From the NCBI GenBank assembly GCA_002307375.1, contig NTJI01000005.1, positions 1 through 64,000 on the forward strand: a DNA stretch of 64,000 nucleotides. Reading direction: 5' to 3'. The notes under the pieces were generated by a model that did not search any database, was not told the origin of the DNA, and was given only the letters and a program-made list of their open reading frames with translations. Of this stretch, positions 1-6,760 are shown in pieces. Made by a program: the position numbers and the translations under genes. The stretch's first letter is position 1; every line of letters starts with the position of its first letter. The DNA comes from Lysobacteraceae bacterium NML93-0399. GTDB lineage: Bacteria; Pseudomonadota; Gammaproteobacteria; Xanthomonadales; Xanthomonadaceae.

Positions 1-104
1 ATAGCTGTATGGAACCACCCGATCCCATTCCGAACTCGGAAGTGAAACGTACATGCGCCGATGGTAGTGTGCATCTAGCATGCGAGAGTAGGTCATCGCC
101 AGGG
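1..104 (+). rRNA. rrf: 5S ribosomal RNA, 3' part
   Basis: The window opens inside a 5S rRNA. The conserved loop with CCGAACTCGGAAGTGAAACG and the closing block GCGAGAGTAGGTCATCGCC are present. Roughly the first 10-15 nucleotides lie before the window, so the 5' strand of helix I is missing. A strong intrinsic terminator follows at once, which marks this as the last gene of an rRNA operon reading rightward. The 3' end is estimated from the helix I strand. Confidence 0.93.
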
Positions 105-113
105 TCTTTACCC

Positions 114-150
114 AAAACCCCCGCCGGTATCCCGGCGGGGGTTTTTCTTT
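114..150 (+). terminator. Intrinsic terminator of the rRNA operon
   Basis: A perfect 12-bp GC-rich stem (AACCCCCGCCGG paired with CCGGCGGGGGTT, 4-nt loop) is followed by a run of T. It sits about ten nucleotides after the 5S rRNA. Confidence 0.93.
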
Positions 151-263
151 GGGGAAAATCCGGCGTGCGAGTTGCGGATTACCGATTGCAGGCGCTTTCT
201 GGATGGCGGGACGCTCAGGTGCGATCACGCGTGACTGGAAAGTCGGGAGGTCGGTGAATATGC

Positions 264-290
264 GGTCGCGCGCGAGCGCGCGCCTACAGG
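264..290 (-). repeat. REP element, single arm
   Basis: Contains GCGCGCGAGCGCGCGCCTACAG, in parts of 20 or fewer matching the reverse of the family core GTAGGAGCGCGC. It is a single arm, diverged from the paired copies seen near dinB. Confidence 0.7.
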
Positions 291-417
291 GGCGGTTCGC
301 GTGGGTTTGGCTGCTTAATCGACTTCGACTGCCAACGGACCGACCGGCGGTGGCGGATGGCGGATCGAGGTGAGATGTGGCGCTTGGTTCGAGGGCCGCG
401 CGGCCTGTCGTAAGGGC

Positions 418-442
418 ATCGCGCGCAAGCGCGCTCCTACAG
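418..442 (-). repeat. REP element, single arm
   Basis: ATCGCGCGCAAGCGCGCTCC followed by TACAG matches the reverse complement of the family core closely. No partner arm lies within 100 bp. Confidence 0.75.
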
Positions 443-655
443 AGGATCTGCGCGCTTTGCGCGAGTGTTGGGTGCTTGTTTGTCTTGGGGCCCGGTGATG
501 GGGTCGCGAGTCGGCGCCTCGGAATTTGGCCGCCGTGCATGGGCGGCTTCACGCCGCGCAAGGCGGTGCCGGGCCGGGCCGGGCAGGACGGTGACAGCAG
601 AATGGCCGGGCGGTTTGATGCAGCATCTCGAGCGCCCGAGGCGCGTGAGACGTGA

Positions 656-1018
656 CTATGGAGTCTCTGGACGCGATGGTTTGGCGAGGCCGTGCAGCCG
701 GGCGAGGTCTTCGGCCATCGCGTTGGCGCATTGCTGCTGCATGCGGCGGTAAGTCGCCGCGATCTCTTCGCCGAGTGGCGTGAGCTCCGCGCCGCCGCCG
801 CCGCGTCCGCCTGTCAGGGTCGAGACGACGGGAGCGCCGAAGTACAGGTTCAACTGTTCGACGAGTTGCCAGGCGCGGCGATAGCTCATCGACATGCGGC
901 GGCCTGCGGCGGAAATCGAGCCGGTGTCGCGGATTCCCTCGAGCAACTCGGCCTTGCCGGGTCCCAGCATCACCTCGCCGAGGCGGATGCGCAGCTGGAA
1001 ATCGCGAAGATCGGCCAT
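656..1018 (-). CDS. ModE-type winged-helix regulator without molybdate domain
   Basis: A 120-aa DNA-binding protein of the ModE N-terminal family, which controls molybdate uptake and molybdoenzyme genes. The LysR-like helix-turn-helix runs from about residue 24 to 57 (TGSISAAGRRMSMSYRRAW), followed by the Gly-rich wing (GGRGGGGAELTPLG, about residues 70-83) typical of the family. There is no C-terminal Mop/TOBE domain, so molybdate sensing by this chain itself is unlikely; such single-domain forms are common. No molybdate transporter lies next to it in the window. The ATG at 1018 gives the expected MADLRDFQLRIRL beginning. Confidence 0.85.
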   Translation of the reverse strand: MADLRDFQLRIRLGEVMLGPGKAELLEGIRDTGSISAAGRRMSMSYRRAWQLVEQLNLYFGAPVVSTLTGGRGGGGAELTPLGEEIAATYRRMQQQCANAMAEDLARLHGLAKPSRPETP

Positions 1019-1261
1019 CGCCGCAGCTTAGACGAGGCGGAAGGCGGGTTGAAGCTGCGGTGCGGGACTTGCACGAGGTGCGAACTCGTACGCCCCGCTC
1101 ACTGCAATTCCATCTGCGCCGGCGGGCCGGCGAAAGTACGGCAATTCCCCGGGCGAAGAGGCTGGAGATACGCGACGACTGTCGCGCGGAGTCGCCGCGC
1201 TTTCAGTTCAGCTTGATCGGATCTGGCACACGCCCGGACGGGGTGCGTCCGCAGGACGCCA

Positions 1262-1318
1262 TGGCTGTCGCTGAACAGCGGCGGCAAGAAGTCCGGTTCG
1301 GGCCGCAAGGGCGACTGA
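1262..1318 (+). pseudogene. Remnant: 3' end of a second copy of the small basic gene
   Basis: In the frame ending with TGA at 1316-1318 this reads W-L-S-L-N-S-G-G-K-K-S-G-S-G-R-K-G-D. The intact gene at 4617-4796 ends W-A-T-V-N-K-Q-D-G-G-G-K-K-S-G-S-G-R-K-S-D. The last 11 codons are nearly identical. Upstream, codons have been lost and no start or N-terminal part can be found. Confidence 0.75.
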
Positions 1319-1390
1319 GTCAGTCGCTCGTTCCGGCGACCGGCAGGCGCACGATCGCTACCGTCGCATCGCCGGGGTCGGGCGTGATCG
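1286..1390 (+). repeat. Inverted repeat, left copy (3' junction duplicate)
   Basis: These 105 bp are the reverse complement of 4545-4649 with about 5 mismatches (near 95% identity, counted by eye). They cover the 3' ends of two convergent genes and the single nucleotide between their stop codons. Three of the changes are synonymous in the matching frames. Confidence 0.9.
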
Positions 1391-1403
1391 AGAACGCAAC
1401 TGT
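1320..1403 (-). pseudogene. Remnant: C-terminal end of a second acs/GNAT copy
   Basis: Read leftward, the frame ending at 1320 encodes F-S-I-T-P-D-P-G-D-A-T-V-A-I-V-R-L-P and then VAGTSD. The intact protein ends F-A-I-T-P-D-P-D-D-A-T-V-A-I-V-R-L-P and VAGTSD. Similarity stops about 25 codons from the end and the upstream frame is unrelated. It is convergent with the small-gene remnant at 1262-1318, with the same 1-nt gap as the intact pair. Confidence 0.75.
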
Positions 1404-1912
1404 GCGGCGCGGCGCTGTTGCCTGGTCATAAGGTTCGGCACGTGTACCTCGACTGCGACGCAGGCCGCAGCAGATACCGCGGAGTTCAATCGCCACTTCT
1501 GCCGCATCACGGAGCGCGGGCGCGCCTGGACGGCGCCGCTTGATGCCGCGTCGATTCGCCATCCTGCGTGACGGTCAGAGCAGATGTCCGCTCACACTCG
1601 CGTTGTCGCGTCGCGAGGCAGCTGCGCAAAAGGTGCCTTCGGAGCGACGGACGCCGCTTCGGCAGACCAGGTCGAAACACGTTCCTACAACATGCCAATC
1701 CGCGAGCAAAGCGCCACCCGTGCAGCGCCCGTCAGCAAACGATTTCCGGCACGAAGGGGCAACATCGAGCCGGTCTGCACGGGATGCCTCGCAAACCGCA
1801 TGTCGCACGGCTGTCGCATGCGTTCACGAGTCCTGACGCACACCACATGCGCCAGCCATGCGCAGTGCCTCGTGTATCGTCGTGCCCTCGTTCCGCACGG
1901 CCGTCTGTCGCG
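1391..1912. other. No intact gene seen; probable gene-decay region
   Basis: The frames open here are Arg/His/Ala-rich and have no recognisable domain. The long frame running into the next gene from 1568 is an upstream extension, not coding. Given the remnants to its left, decayed sequence is likely, but only those remnants can be demonstrated. Confidence 0.5.
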
Positions 1913-4615
1913 ATGAGCACTTACGCACTGCAGTCCGTCTTCCGGCCCGCATCGGTCGCGGTGGTCGGCGCGAGCCCGCGAGCGCGGTCGCTGGGGCGGC
2001 TGGTGCTGCGCCAGTTGTGCGACGGCGGCTTCGCCGGGCGCATCGGTCTGGTGAATCCACGACATGCGGCGATCGATGGCATCGAAGCGTCGCCGTCGAT
2101 GGAGGCGCTGCCGTTCGTGCCCGAACTGGTGGTGATCGCAGTGCCGCCAGCCGATGTCGCCGACGTCGCCGAGGCCGCGGCGCGGCGGGGTGCGAAGGCG
2201 GCCATCGTGCTCACGCGCGACATGGGCCAGGGCGAAGGCTCGCACAACGCAGCGCTCGCCGACGTCGCACGCGCCCACGGCCTACGCATCGTCGGGCCGA
2301 ACTGCCTCGGCGTGATCGCGCCGCACGCGAAGCTGTTCGCCAGTTTCGCCGCGCATGCGCCGCTGGCGGGCGATCTGGCGCTCATCTCGCAATCCGGCGC
2401 GGTCGCGGCCGGCATGATCGAATGGAGCCGGCCGCGAGGCATCGGATTCTCGGCCGTCGCTTCCCTGGGCGACGCGCTGGATGTCGATTTCGCCGACCTG
2501 CTCGATTACTTCGCCACCGATCGGCACACGCGCGCGATCCTGCTCTACGTCGAGCGGGTGCGCGATGCGCGCAAGTTCCTGTCGGCCGCGCGTGCCGCCG
2601 CGCGCGCCAAGCCGGTCGTCGTGGTCAAGCCCGGCCGACATGCGCGTCGCGACGGCGCCGCGACCACGCACGCCGCTGCGCTGGCTGCGCCGGATGCGGT
2701 CTACGACGCCGCGTTCCGGCGTGCCGGTCTGCTACGCGTGCATGCGCTGGACGAATTGTTCTCGGCGGCCGAAACGCTGTCGCACCTGGGCAGCCTGCCG
2801 GGCAAGCGTCTGGCGGTGATGACCAACGGCATCGGCGTGGGCATGCTCGCGCTCGACCGGCTGGTGGACCTTGGCGGAACGCGGGCGTCCCTGTCGGACA
2901 CGACGCTCGACAAACTCGATTCGGCGCTGGTGCGCGGCTGGTCGCGGCGCAACGCGGTCGACATGCTCGGCGACGCCGACGGTGCCCGCTACGCCACCAC
3001 GCTCGACGCATTGCTCGATGACCGCGACAACGATGCGGTGCTGGTGATGCAGGTGCCCACCGTGCTTTCTGACCCCGACGAAACCGCCGCGGCGGTTGTG
3101 CGCAGTCTGCAGGCGCGTCCGCGCATGGCGACGCGCAAACCGGTGTTCGCGGTGTGGCTGGGCGACCAGCCGCAGGCCCGCAAGACGCTGGGAGATGCCG
3201 GAATTCCGGTGTTCGACAGCGAGGCCGACGCCGTGCGCGGCTTCATGTATCTGGTGCGCCACCACGAAGCGCAGACCGCGCTGATGGAAACGCCGCCCAG
3301 CCTGCCGGACGATTTCGCCGTCGATATGGCGGCCGCGCGTGCGGTCGTGGATGCAGCGCTGCGCGAAGGCCGGACCCTGCTCGACCCGGTCGCGACCGCA
3401 GCTCTGCTCGGCGCCTACGGCATCCCGGTCGCCGACGTGACGCGCGCGCGCGATGCGGATGCGGCTGCGGCTGCGGCCGAACGGCTGTTCGCGCGCGGTA
3501 TGACCGTCGCGGTCAAGATCGACGCGGTCGACATCGCGCACAAGTCGGACATCGACGGTGTGCGCCTGAACCTCGGCAGCGCCCAGGCCGTGCGCGAGGC
3601 GGCCGCGGACATCCTGCAGCGGGCGCGAATCCTGCGGCCGGATGCACGCATCGATGGCGTGACCGTGCACGCGATGACGGTCCGGAGCAAGGCACGGGAA
3701 CTCATCGCCGGTATCGCCGACGACCCGACGTTCGGGCCGGTGGTCGTGTTCGGCCGGGGCGGCACCGCGGTCGACGTCATCGACGACAAGGCGCTGATGC
3801 TGCCGCCGCTCGATCTGCGCCTGGCCCACGAGATGATCGGCCGCACCCGGGTGTTGCGCATCCTCAAGGCCTATCGCGACGTGCCTGCGGCGGACGAACG
3901 CGCGGTGGCGCTGGTGCTGGTGAAGCTGGCACAGATGGCGGCTGACATTCCCGAACTGCGCGAACTCGACATCAACCCGCTGCTGGCCGACGCTGCCGGC
4001 GTGATCGCACTCGATGCGCGCGTGTTGCTGGCGCCGGTCACGCGGCTGCACAAGGGGCGTGGCCATCCGCGATTCGCGATCTTTCCGTATCCGGTGGAGT
4101 GGGAACGCACGATCACGCTGTCGAACGGCAGCACGGCGTTCGTGCGGCCCGTGCGGCCCGAGGACGAAACGATGTTCCGTCGTTTCTTCGAACGCGTCAG
4201 TCCCGAAGATCTGCGCCTGCGATTCTTCAGCGCAGTGCGGCATTTCAGCCACGAATTCATCGCGCGACTGACCCAGCTCGATTACGCGCGCTCGATCGCA
4301 CTGGCGGCCATCGACCCGGGCACCGGCGAGATGCTCGGTGCAGTGCGTCTGCTCGCCGATGCGAATTACGACACCGGCGAGTACGGCATCATGGTGCGCT
4401 CCGACCTCAAGGGCGCGGGGCTGGGCTGGCGCCTGATGGGCATCATGATCGAATACGCCCGCTGGCAGGGGCTGCGTGTCGTCGAGGGTCAGGTGTTGCG
4501 CGAGAACACCACGATGCTGGCGATGTGCCGGCAGCTCGGTTTCGCGATCACGCCCGACCCCGACGATGCGACGGTGGCGATCGTGCGCCTGCCGGTCGCC
4601 GGCACGAGCGACTGA
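1913..4615 (+). CDS. PatZ-like acyl-CoA synthetase (NDP-forming)/GNAT acetyltransferase
   Basis: A 900-aa protein with the layout of protein lysine acetyltransferase Pat/PatZ (E. coli YfiQ, about 886 aa). In order: a CoA-binding Rossmann domain (VAVVGASPRARSLG, about residues 14-27), succinyl-CoA-ligase-like domains to about 460, an ATP-grasp domain from about 490 to 700, and a C-terminal GNAT domain from about 725 to 895 with GIMVRSDLKGAGLGWRLMG as the acetyl-CoA loop. In relatives the GNAT part acetylates acetyl-CoA synthetase and other lysines while the ligase part senses acyl-CoA or NAD state. ATG at 1913 starts MSTYALQSVFRPASVAVVGA, the usual family start; no clear ribosome site precedes it. 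It is convergent with the small gene at 4617, one base apart. Confidence 0.9.
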   Translation: MSTYALQSVFRPASVAVVGASPRARSLGRLVLRQLCDGGFAGRIGLVNPRHAAIDGIEASPSMEALPFVPELVVIAVPPADVADVAEAAARRGAKAAIVLTRDMGQGEGSHNAALADVARAHGLRIVGPNCLGVIAPHAKLFASFAAHAPLAGDLALISQSGAVAAGMIEWSRPRGIGFSAVASLGDALDVDFADLLDYFATDRHTRAILLYVERVRDARKFLSAARAAARAKPVVVVKPGRHARRDGAATTHAAALAAPDAVYDAAFRRAGLLRVHALDELFSAAETLSHLGSLPGKRLAVMTNGIGVGMLALDRLVDLGGTRASLSDTTLDKLDSALVRGWSRRNAVDMLGDADGARYATTLDALLDDRDNDAVLVMQVPTVLSDPDETAAAVVRSLQARPRMATRKPVFAVWLGDQPQARKTLGDAGIPVFDSEADAVRGFMYLVRHHEAQTALMETPPSLPDDFAVDMAAARAVVDAALREGRTLLDPVATAALLGAYGIPVADVTRARDADAAAAAAERLFARGMTVAVKIDAVDIAHKSDIDGVRLNLGSAQAVREAAADILQRARILRPDARIDGVTVHAMTVRSKARELIAGIADDPTFGPVVVFGRGGTAVDVIDDKALMLPPLDLRLAHEMIGRTRVLRILKAYRDVPAADERAVALVLVKLAQMAADIPELRELDINPLLADAAGVIALDARVLLAPVTRLHKGRGHPRFAIFPYPVEWERTITLSNGSTAFVRPVRPEDETMFRRFFERVSPEDLRLRFFSAVRHFSHEFIARLTQLDYARSIALAAIDPGTGEMLGAVRLLADANYDTGEYGIMVRSDLKGAGLGWRLMGIMIEYARWQGLRVVEGQVLRENTTMLAMCRQLGFAITPDPDDATVAIVRLPVAGTSD

Positions 4616-4649
4616 CTCAATCGCTCTTGCGGCCCGAACCGGACTTCTT
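4545..4649 (+). repeat. Inverted repeat, right copy (intact 3' junction)
   Basis: The counterpart of 1286-1390. It spans the last 24 codons of the acs/GNAT gene and the last 11 of the convergent small gene. Both genes are intact on this side, so this copy is probably the source. Confidence 0.9.
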
Positions 4650-4796
4650 CCCACCGCCGTCCTGCTTGTTCACGGTTGCCCAGGCGATGCGCTCGGCGTC
4701 GTCCTTGGACCGGCCCTTGTCGCGCTCCGAGTCCTCGATGTGCTCGGCCTGGCGCTTCTGCTTGTCGGTATAGGACGACTTGTCTCCACGGCTCAT
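4617..4796 (-). CDS. Small basic protein, 59 aa (plasmid-stabilisation-like)
   Basis: A 59-aa highly charged protein beginning MSRGDKSSYTDKQKRQAEHI. The central E-R-D-K-G-R-S-K-D-D-A-E-R-I-A-W-A-T-V-N-K and Gly/Lys tail G-G-G-K-K-S-G-S-G-R resemble a small family found across proteobacteria, often labelled plasmid stabilisation protein without good evidence. It is probably soluble and partly disordered; function unknown. It ends one base from the acs/GNAT stop on the opposite strand. The decayed duplicate of its 3' end near 1.3 kb supports it being a real coding frame, because synonymous and conservative changes dominate between the copies. Confidence 0.8.
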   Translation of the reverse strand: MSRGDKSSYTDKQKRQAEHIEDSERDKGRSKDDAERIAWATVNKQDGGGKKSGSGRKSD

Positions 4797-4917
4797 GTCG
4801 ATGCTCCGCTACGGGGGAGTCACGAGCCTGCGCGCGCGACCGTGAGTACGAAGTCACTCGTGAATGAACACGGGTTGCGGGCGCGGCATCTGCGACCGGC
4901 GGCCGGATAATGGTCGC

Positions 4918-5982
4918 GTGCGCAAGATCCTCCACATCGACATGGATGCCTTCTACGCTTCCGTCGAACAGCGTGACGATCCATCGCTGCGCGGCAAACC
5001 GGTCGTCGTGGCCTGGCGCGGCGCGCGTTCGGTGGTGTGCGCGGCCTCGTACGAGGCGCGGCCCTTCGGCGTGCGTTCGGCGATGCCGGCGGTGACCGCG
5101 GAGCGCCTGTGTCCGGACGCGATCTTCGTGCCGCCGGATTTCGCGCGCTACAAGGCGGTGTCGAGGCAGGTGCGCGAGATCTTCCATGCGCACACCGATC
5201 TGGTGCAGCCGCTGTCGCTGGACGAGGCGTATCTGGATGTCACCGATCCGAAGATTCCCTCGCCGAGCGCGACCGCGACCGCGCAGGCGATCCGCGCGCA
5301 GATCCGCGAAGCCACCCAGCTCACCGCCTCGGCGGGTGTGGCACCGAACAAGTTCATCGCCAAGATCGCCTCCGACTGGAACAAGCCCGACGGCCTGTTC
5401 GTGGTGAAGCCGTCGCAGGTCGATGCCTTCCTGACGCCGCTCAAGGTCGGGCTGATTCCGGGCGTGGGCAAGGTCATGGAAAAGAAGCTCGCCGAGCTCG
5501 GCGTGGCCACGGTCGGCGACCTGCGCGCCTTGCCGCGGGAAGCGCTCGAAGCGCGCTTCGGCAGCTTCGGCGCAAGCCTCTACCGACGTGCGCGCGGCAT
5601 CGACGAGCGCGCGGTGGAGCCGGACCAGCCGGTGCAGTCGATCTCCTCGGAGGACACCTTCGAAAGCGATCTGCCGATCGAAGCGCTGGCCCCGATGATC
5701 GAGCGACTCGCAGAGAAGACCTGGGCGGCGACCCGCAAGACCACGCGGGTCGGGCGTACGGTGGTGCTCAAGCTCAAGACCGCGCAGTTCCGCATCCTCA
5801 CGCGCAGCTTCACACCTGATGCGCCGCCGGCCTCGCAGGCCGAGCTGACCCGCATCGCGCTGGCGCTGCGCGATCGCGTGGAATTGCCGGCCTCGACGCG
5901 GTATCGCCTCGTCGGCGTGGGCATCGGCGGATTCCGCGAACCCGAGGAACTGCCGATGCAGGCGGGATTGTTCGAGGGTTGA
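4918..5982 (+). CDS. dinB: DNA polymerase IV
   Basis: A 354-aa Y-family translesion polymerase. The N-terminus MRKILHIDMDAFYASVEQ carries the first catalytic Asp (D8), and SLDEAYLDVT carries the second acidic pair near residue 103. Palm, fingers, thumb and little-finger domains fill the usual length (E. coli 351 aa). I place the start at the GTG at 4918, which gives the canonical N-terminus; the upstream in-frame extension is not conserved-looking. The extreme C-terminus, L-P-M-Q-A-G-L-F-E-G, has the form of a beta-clamp binding motif (Q-x-x-L-F). The last 80 bp of the gene are repeated three more times downstream. Expected to be stress/SOS-linked, but no LexA box was recognised. Confidence 0.95.
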   Translation: MRKILHIDMDAFYASVEQRDDPSLRGKPVVVAWRGARSVVCAASYEARPFGVRSAMPAVTAERLCPDAIFVPPDFARYKAVSRQVREIFHAHTDLVQPLSLDEAYLDVTDPKIPSPSATATAQAIRAQIREATQLTASAGVAPNKFIAKIASDWNKPDGLFVVKPSQVDAFLTPLKVGLIPGVGKVMEKKLAELGVATVGDLRALPREALEARFGSFGASLYRRARGIDERAVEPDQPVQSISSEDTFESDLPIEALAPMIERLAEKTWAATRKTTRVGRTVVLKLKTAQFRILTRSFTPDAPPASQAELTRIALALRDRVELPASTRYRLVGVGIGGFREPEELPMQAGLFEG

Positions 5983-6037
5983 GTGCTGCGCGGCGGCGTG
6001 CGCGCCTAGCGCTCGTCACCGGCGCCCGCAATGTGTG

Positions 6038-6106
6038 TGTAGGAGCGCGCTTGCGCGCGATGGGGCTCTACCGGGACGGCGCCTCGCGCGCGAGCGCGCT
6101 CCTACA
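6038..6106 (+). repeat. REP pair 1 of the dinB array
   Basis: Left arm GTAGGAGCGCGCTTGCGCGC and inverted right arm GCGCGAGCGCGCTCCTAC can fold into one long hairpin or cruciform. The sequence between the arms also recurs. Confidence 0.9.
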
Positions 6107-6120
6107 CGAAGCAGCCTCGG

Positions 6121-6199
6121 ATCGCTCGTCGAGGCGGGCATCGGCGGATTCCGCGAACCCGACGAGCTGCCGGTGCGGGCGGGATTGTTCGAGGGGTGA
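6121..6199 (+). pseudogene. dinB 3'-tail copy 1
   Basis: Encodes G-I-G-G-F-R-E-P-D-E-L-P-V-R-A-G-L-F-E-G and then stop TGA, with the rest of dinB absent. Compared with dinB it has Q to R in the clamp-motif position and shares E-to-D and M-to-V changes with the other copies. Confidence 0.88.
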
Positions 6200-6254
6200 G
6201 CGCTGCGCGGCGGCGGGTGCGCCTCGCGCGCGTCATCGGCGCCCGCAATGTGTG

Positions 6255-6323
6255 TGTAGGAGCGCGCTTGCGCGCGATGGGGCTCTACCGGGACGGCGCC
6301 TCGCGCGCGAGCGCGCTCCTACA
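6255..6323 (+). repeat. REP pair 2 of the dinB array
   Basis: Same two inverted arms and same inter-arm sequence as the first pair, 217 bp downstream of it. Confidence 0.9.
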
Positions 6324-6337
6324 CGAAGCAGCCTCGG

Positions 6338-6417
6338 ATCGCCTCGTCGGGTTGGGCATCGGCGGATTCCGCGAACCCGACGAGCTGCCGGTGCAGGCGG
6401 AATTGTTCGAGGGTTGA
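6338..6417 (+). pseudogene. dinB 3'-tail copy 2
   Basis: Encodes G-L-G-I-G-G-F-R-E-P-D-E-L-P-V-Q-A-E-L-F-E-G and then TGA. The Q-x-x-L-F motif is kept. This copy lies in frame with an open frame that begins at GTG 6196, overlapping the stop codon of copy 1. Confidence 0.88.
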
Positions 6418-6470
6418 GTGCTGCGCGGCGTCGGGTGCGCCGTGCTCGTCACCGGCACCCGCAATGTGTG

Positions 6471-6539
6471 TGTAGGAGCGCGCTTGCGCGCGATGGTGCT
6501 TCACTTGGAAGGCGCCTCGCGCGCGAGCGCGCTCCTACA
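6471..6539 (+). repeat. REP pair 3 of the dinB array
   Basis: Both REP arms are intact. The sequence between the arms has diverged (ATGGTGCTTCACTTGGAAGG), unlike pairs 1 and 2. Confidence 0.9.
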
Positions 6540-6552
6540 CGAAGCAGTTCAG

Positions 6553-6627
6553 ATCGCCTTGTCGGGGGCATCGTTGGATTCCGAGAACCTGACGAATTGC
6601 CGGTGCAGGCGGGATTGTTCGAGGGAG
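6553..6627 (+). pseudogene. dinB 3'-tail copy 3 (most diverged)
   Basis: Still matches the dinB end (GGATTCCGAGAACCTGACGA, GCGGGATTGTTCGAGGGAG) but has small deletions, a broken frame and no TGA at the expected place. It looks like the oldest or least constrained copy. Confidence 0.85.
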
Positions 6628-6686
6628 AGTGCTGCGCGGCGGCGGCGGGCGCGCGGTGCGCTCGCCACCGGCGCTCGCGATGTGTG

Positions 6687-6756
6687 TGTAGGAGCGCGCT
6701 TGCGCGCGATGGGGCTCTACCGCTAACGCCCTTCGCGCGCGAGCGCGCGCCTACAG
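6687..6756 (+). repeat. REP pair 4 of the dinB array
   Basis: The left arm is identical to the others; the right arm ends GCGCGCGCCTACAG. It ends five bases before the dinG stop codon, so it lies at the 3' ends of two convergent genes. Confidence 0.9.
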
Positions 6757-6760
6757 GGCG

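Larger units (their letters stand above)
151..655. other. Non-coding stretch with two single REP elements
   Basis: No reading frame here looks protein-like: all are short and Arg/Gly/Ala-rich. The only recognisable content is two single REP-family arms, near 264-290 and 418-442. The rest shows no recognised feature. Confidence 0.6.
5903..6758 (+). repeat. Tandem array: dinB tail plus REP pair, about 4 units
   Basis: Between dinB and dinG a unit of about 217, 218 and 211 bp is repeated in tandem. Each unit has the last 75-80 bp of dinB (ending at or near its stop codon), a spacer with GTGCGC-rich sequence, and two inverted REP arms 69-70 bp end to end. The first tail is the real dinB end; the next three are copies; the fourth REP pair abuts the dinG stop codon. 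The copied tails share changes not present in dinB, for example GACGAGCTGCCGGTG where dinB has GAGGAACTGCCGATG. Confidence 0.92.

Noticed and set aside
4617-4796. Calling the 59-aa gene part of a toxin-antitoxin or plasmid system
   Set aside because: The family label is only inherited; there is no partner gene and the location is chromosomal next to acs and dinB.
6038-6756. Regularly spaced repeats resembling a CRISPR array
   Set aside because: The spacers are not unique: they repeat with the unit and contain dinB sequence. Repeats are inverted pairs, the period is over 200 bp, and no cas genes are present.
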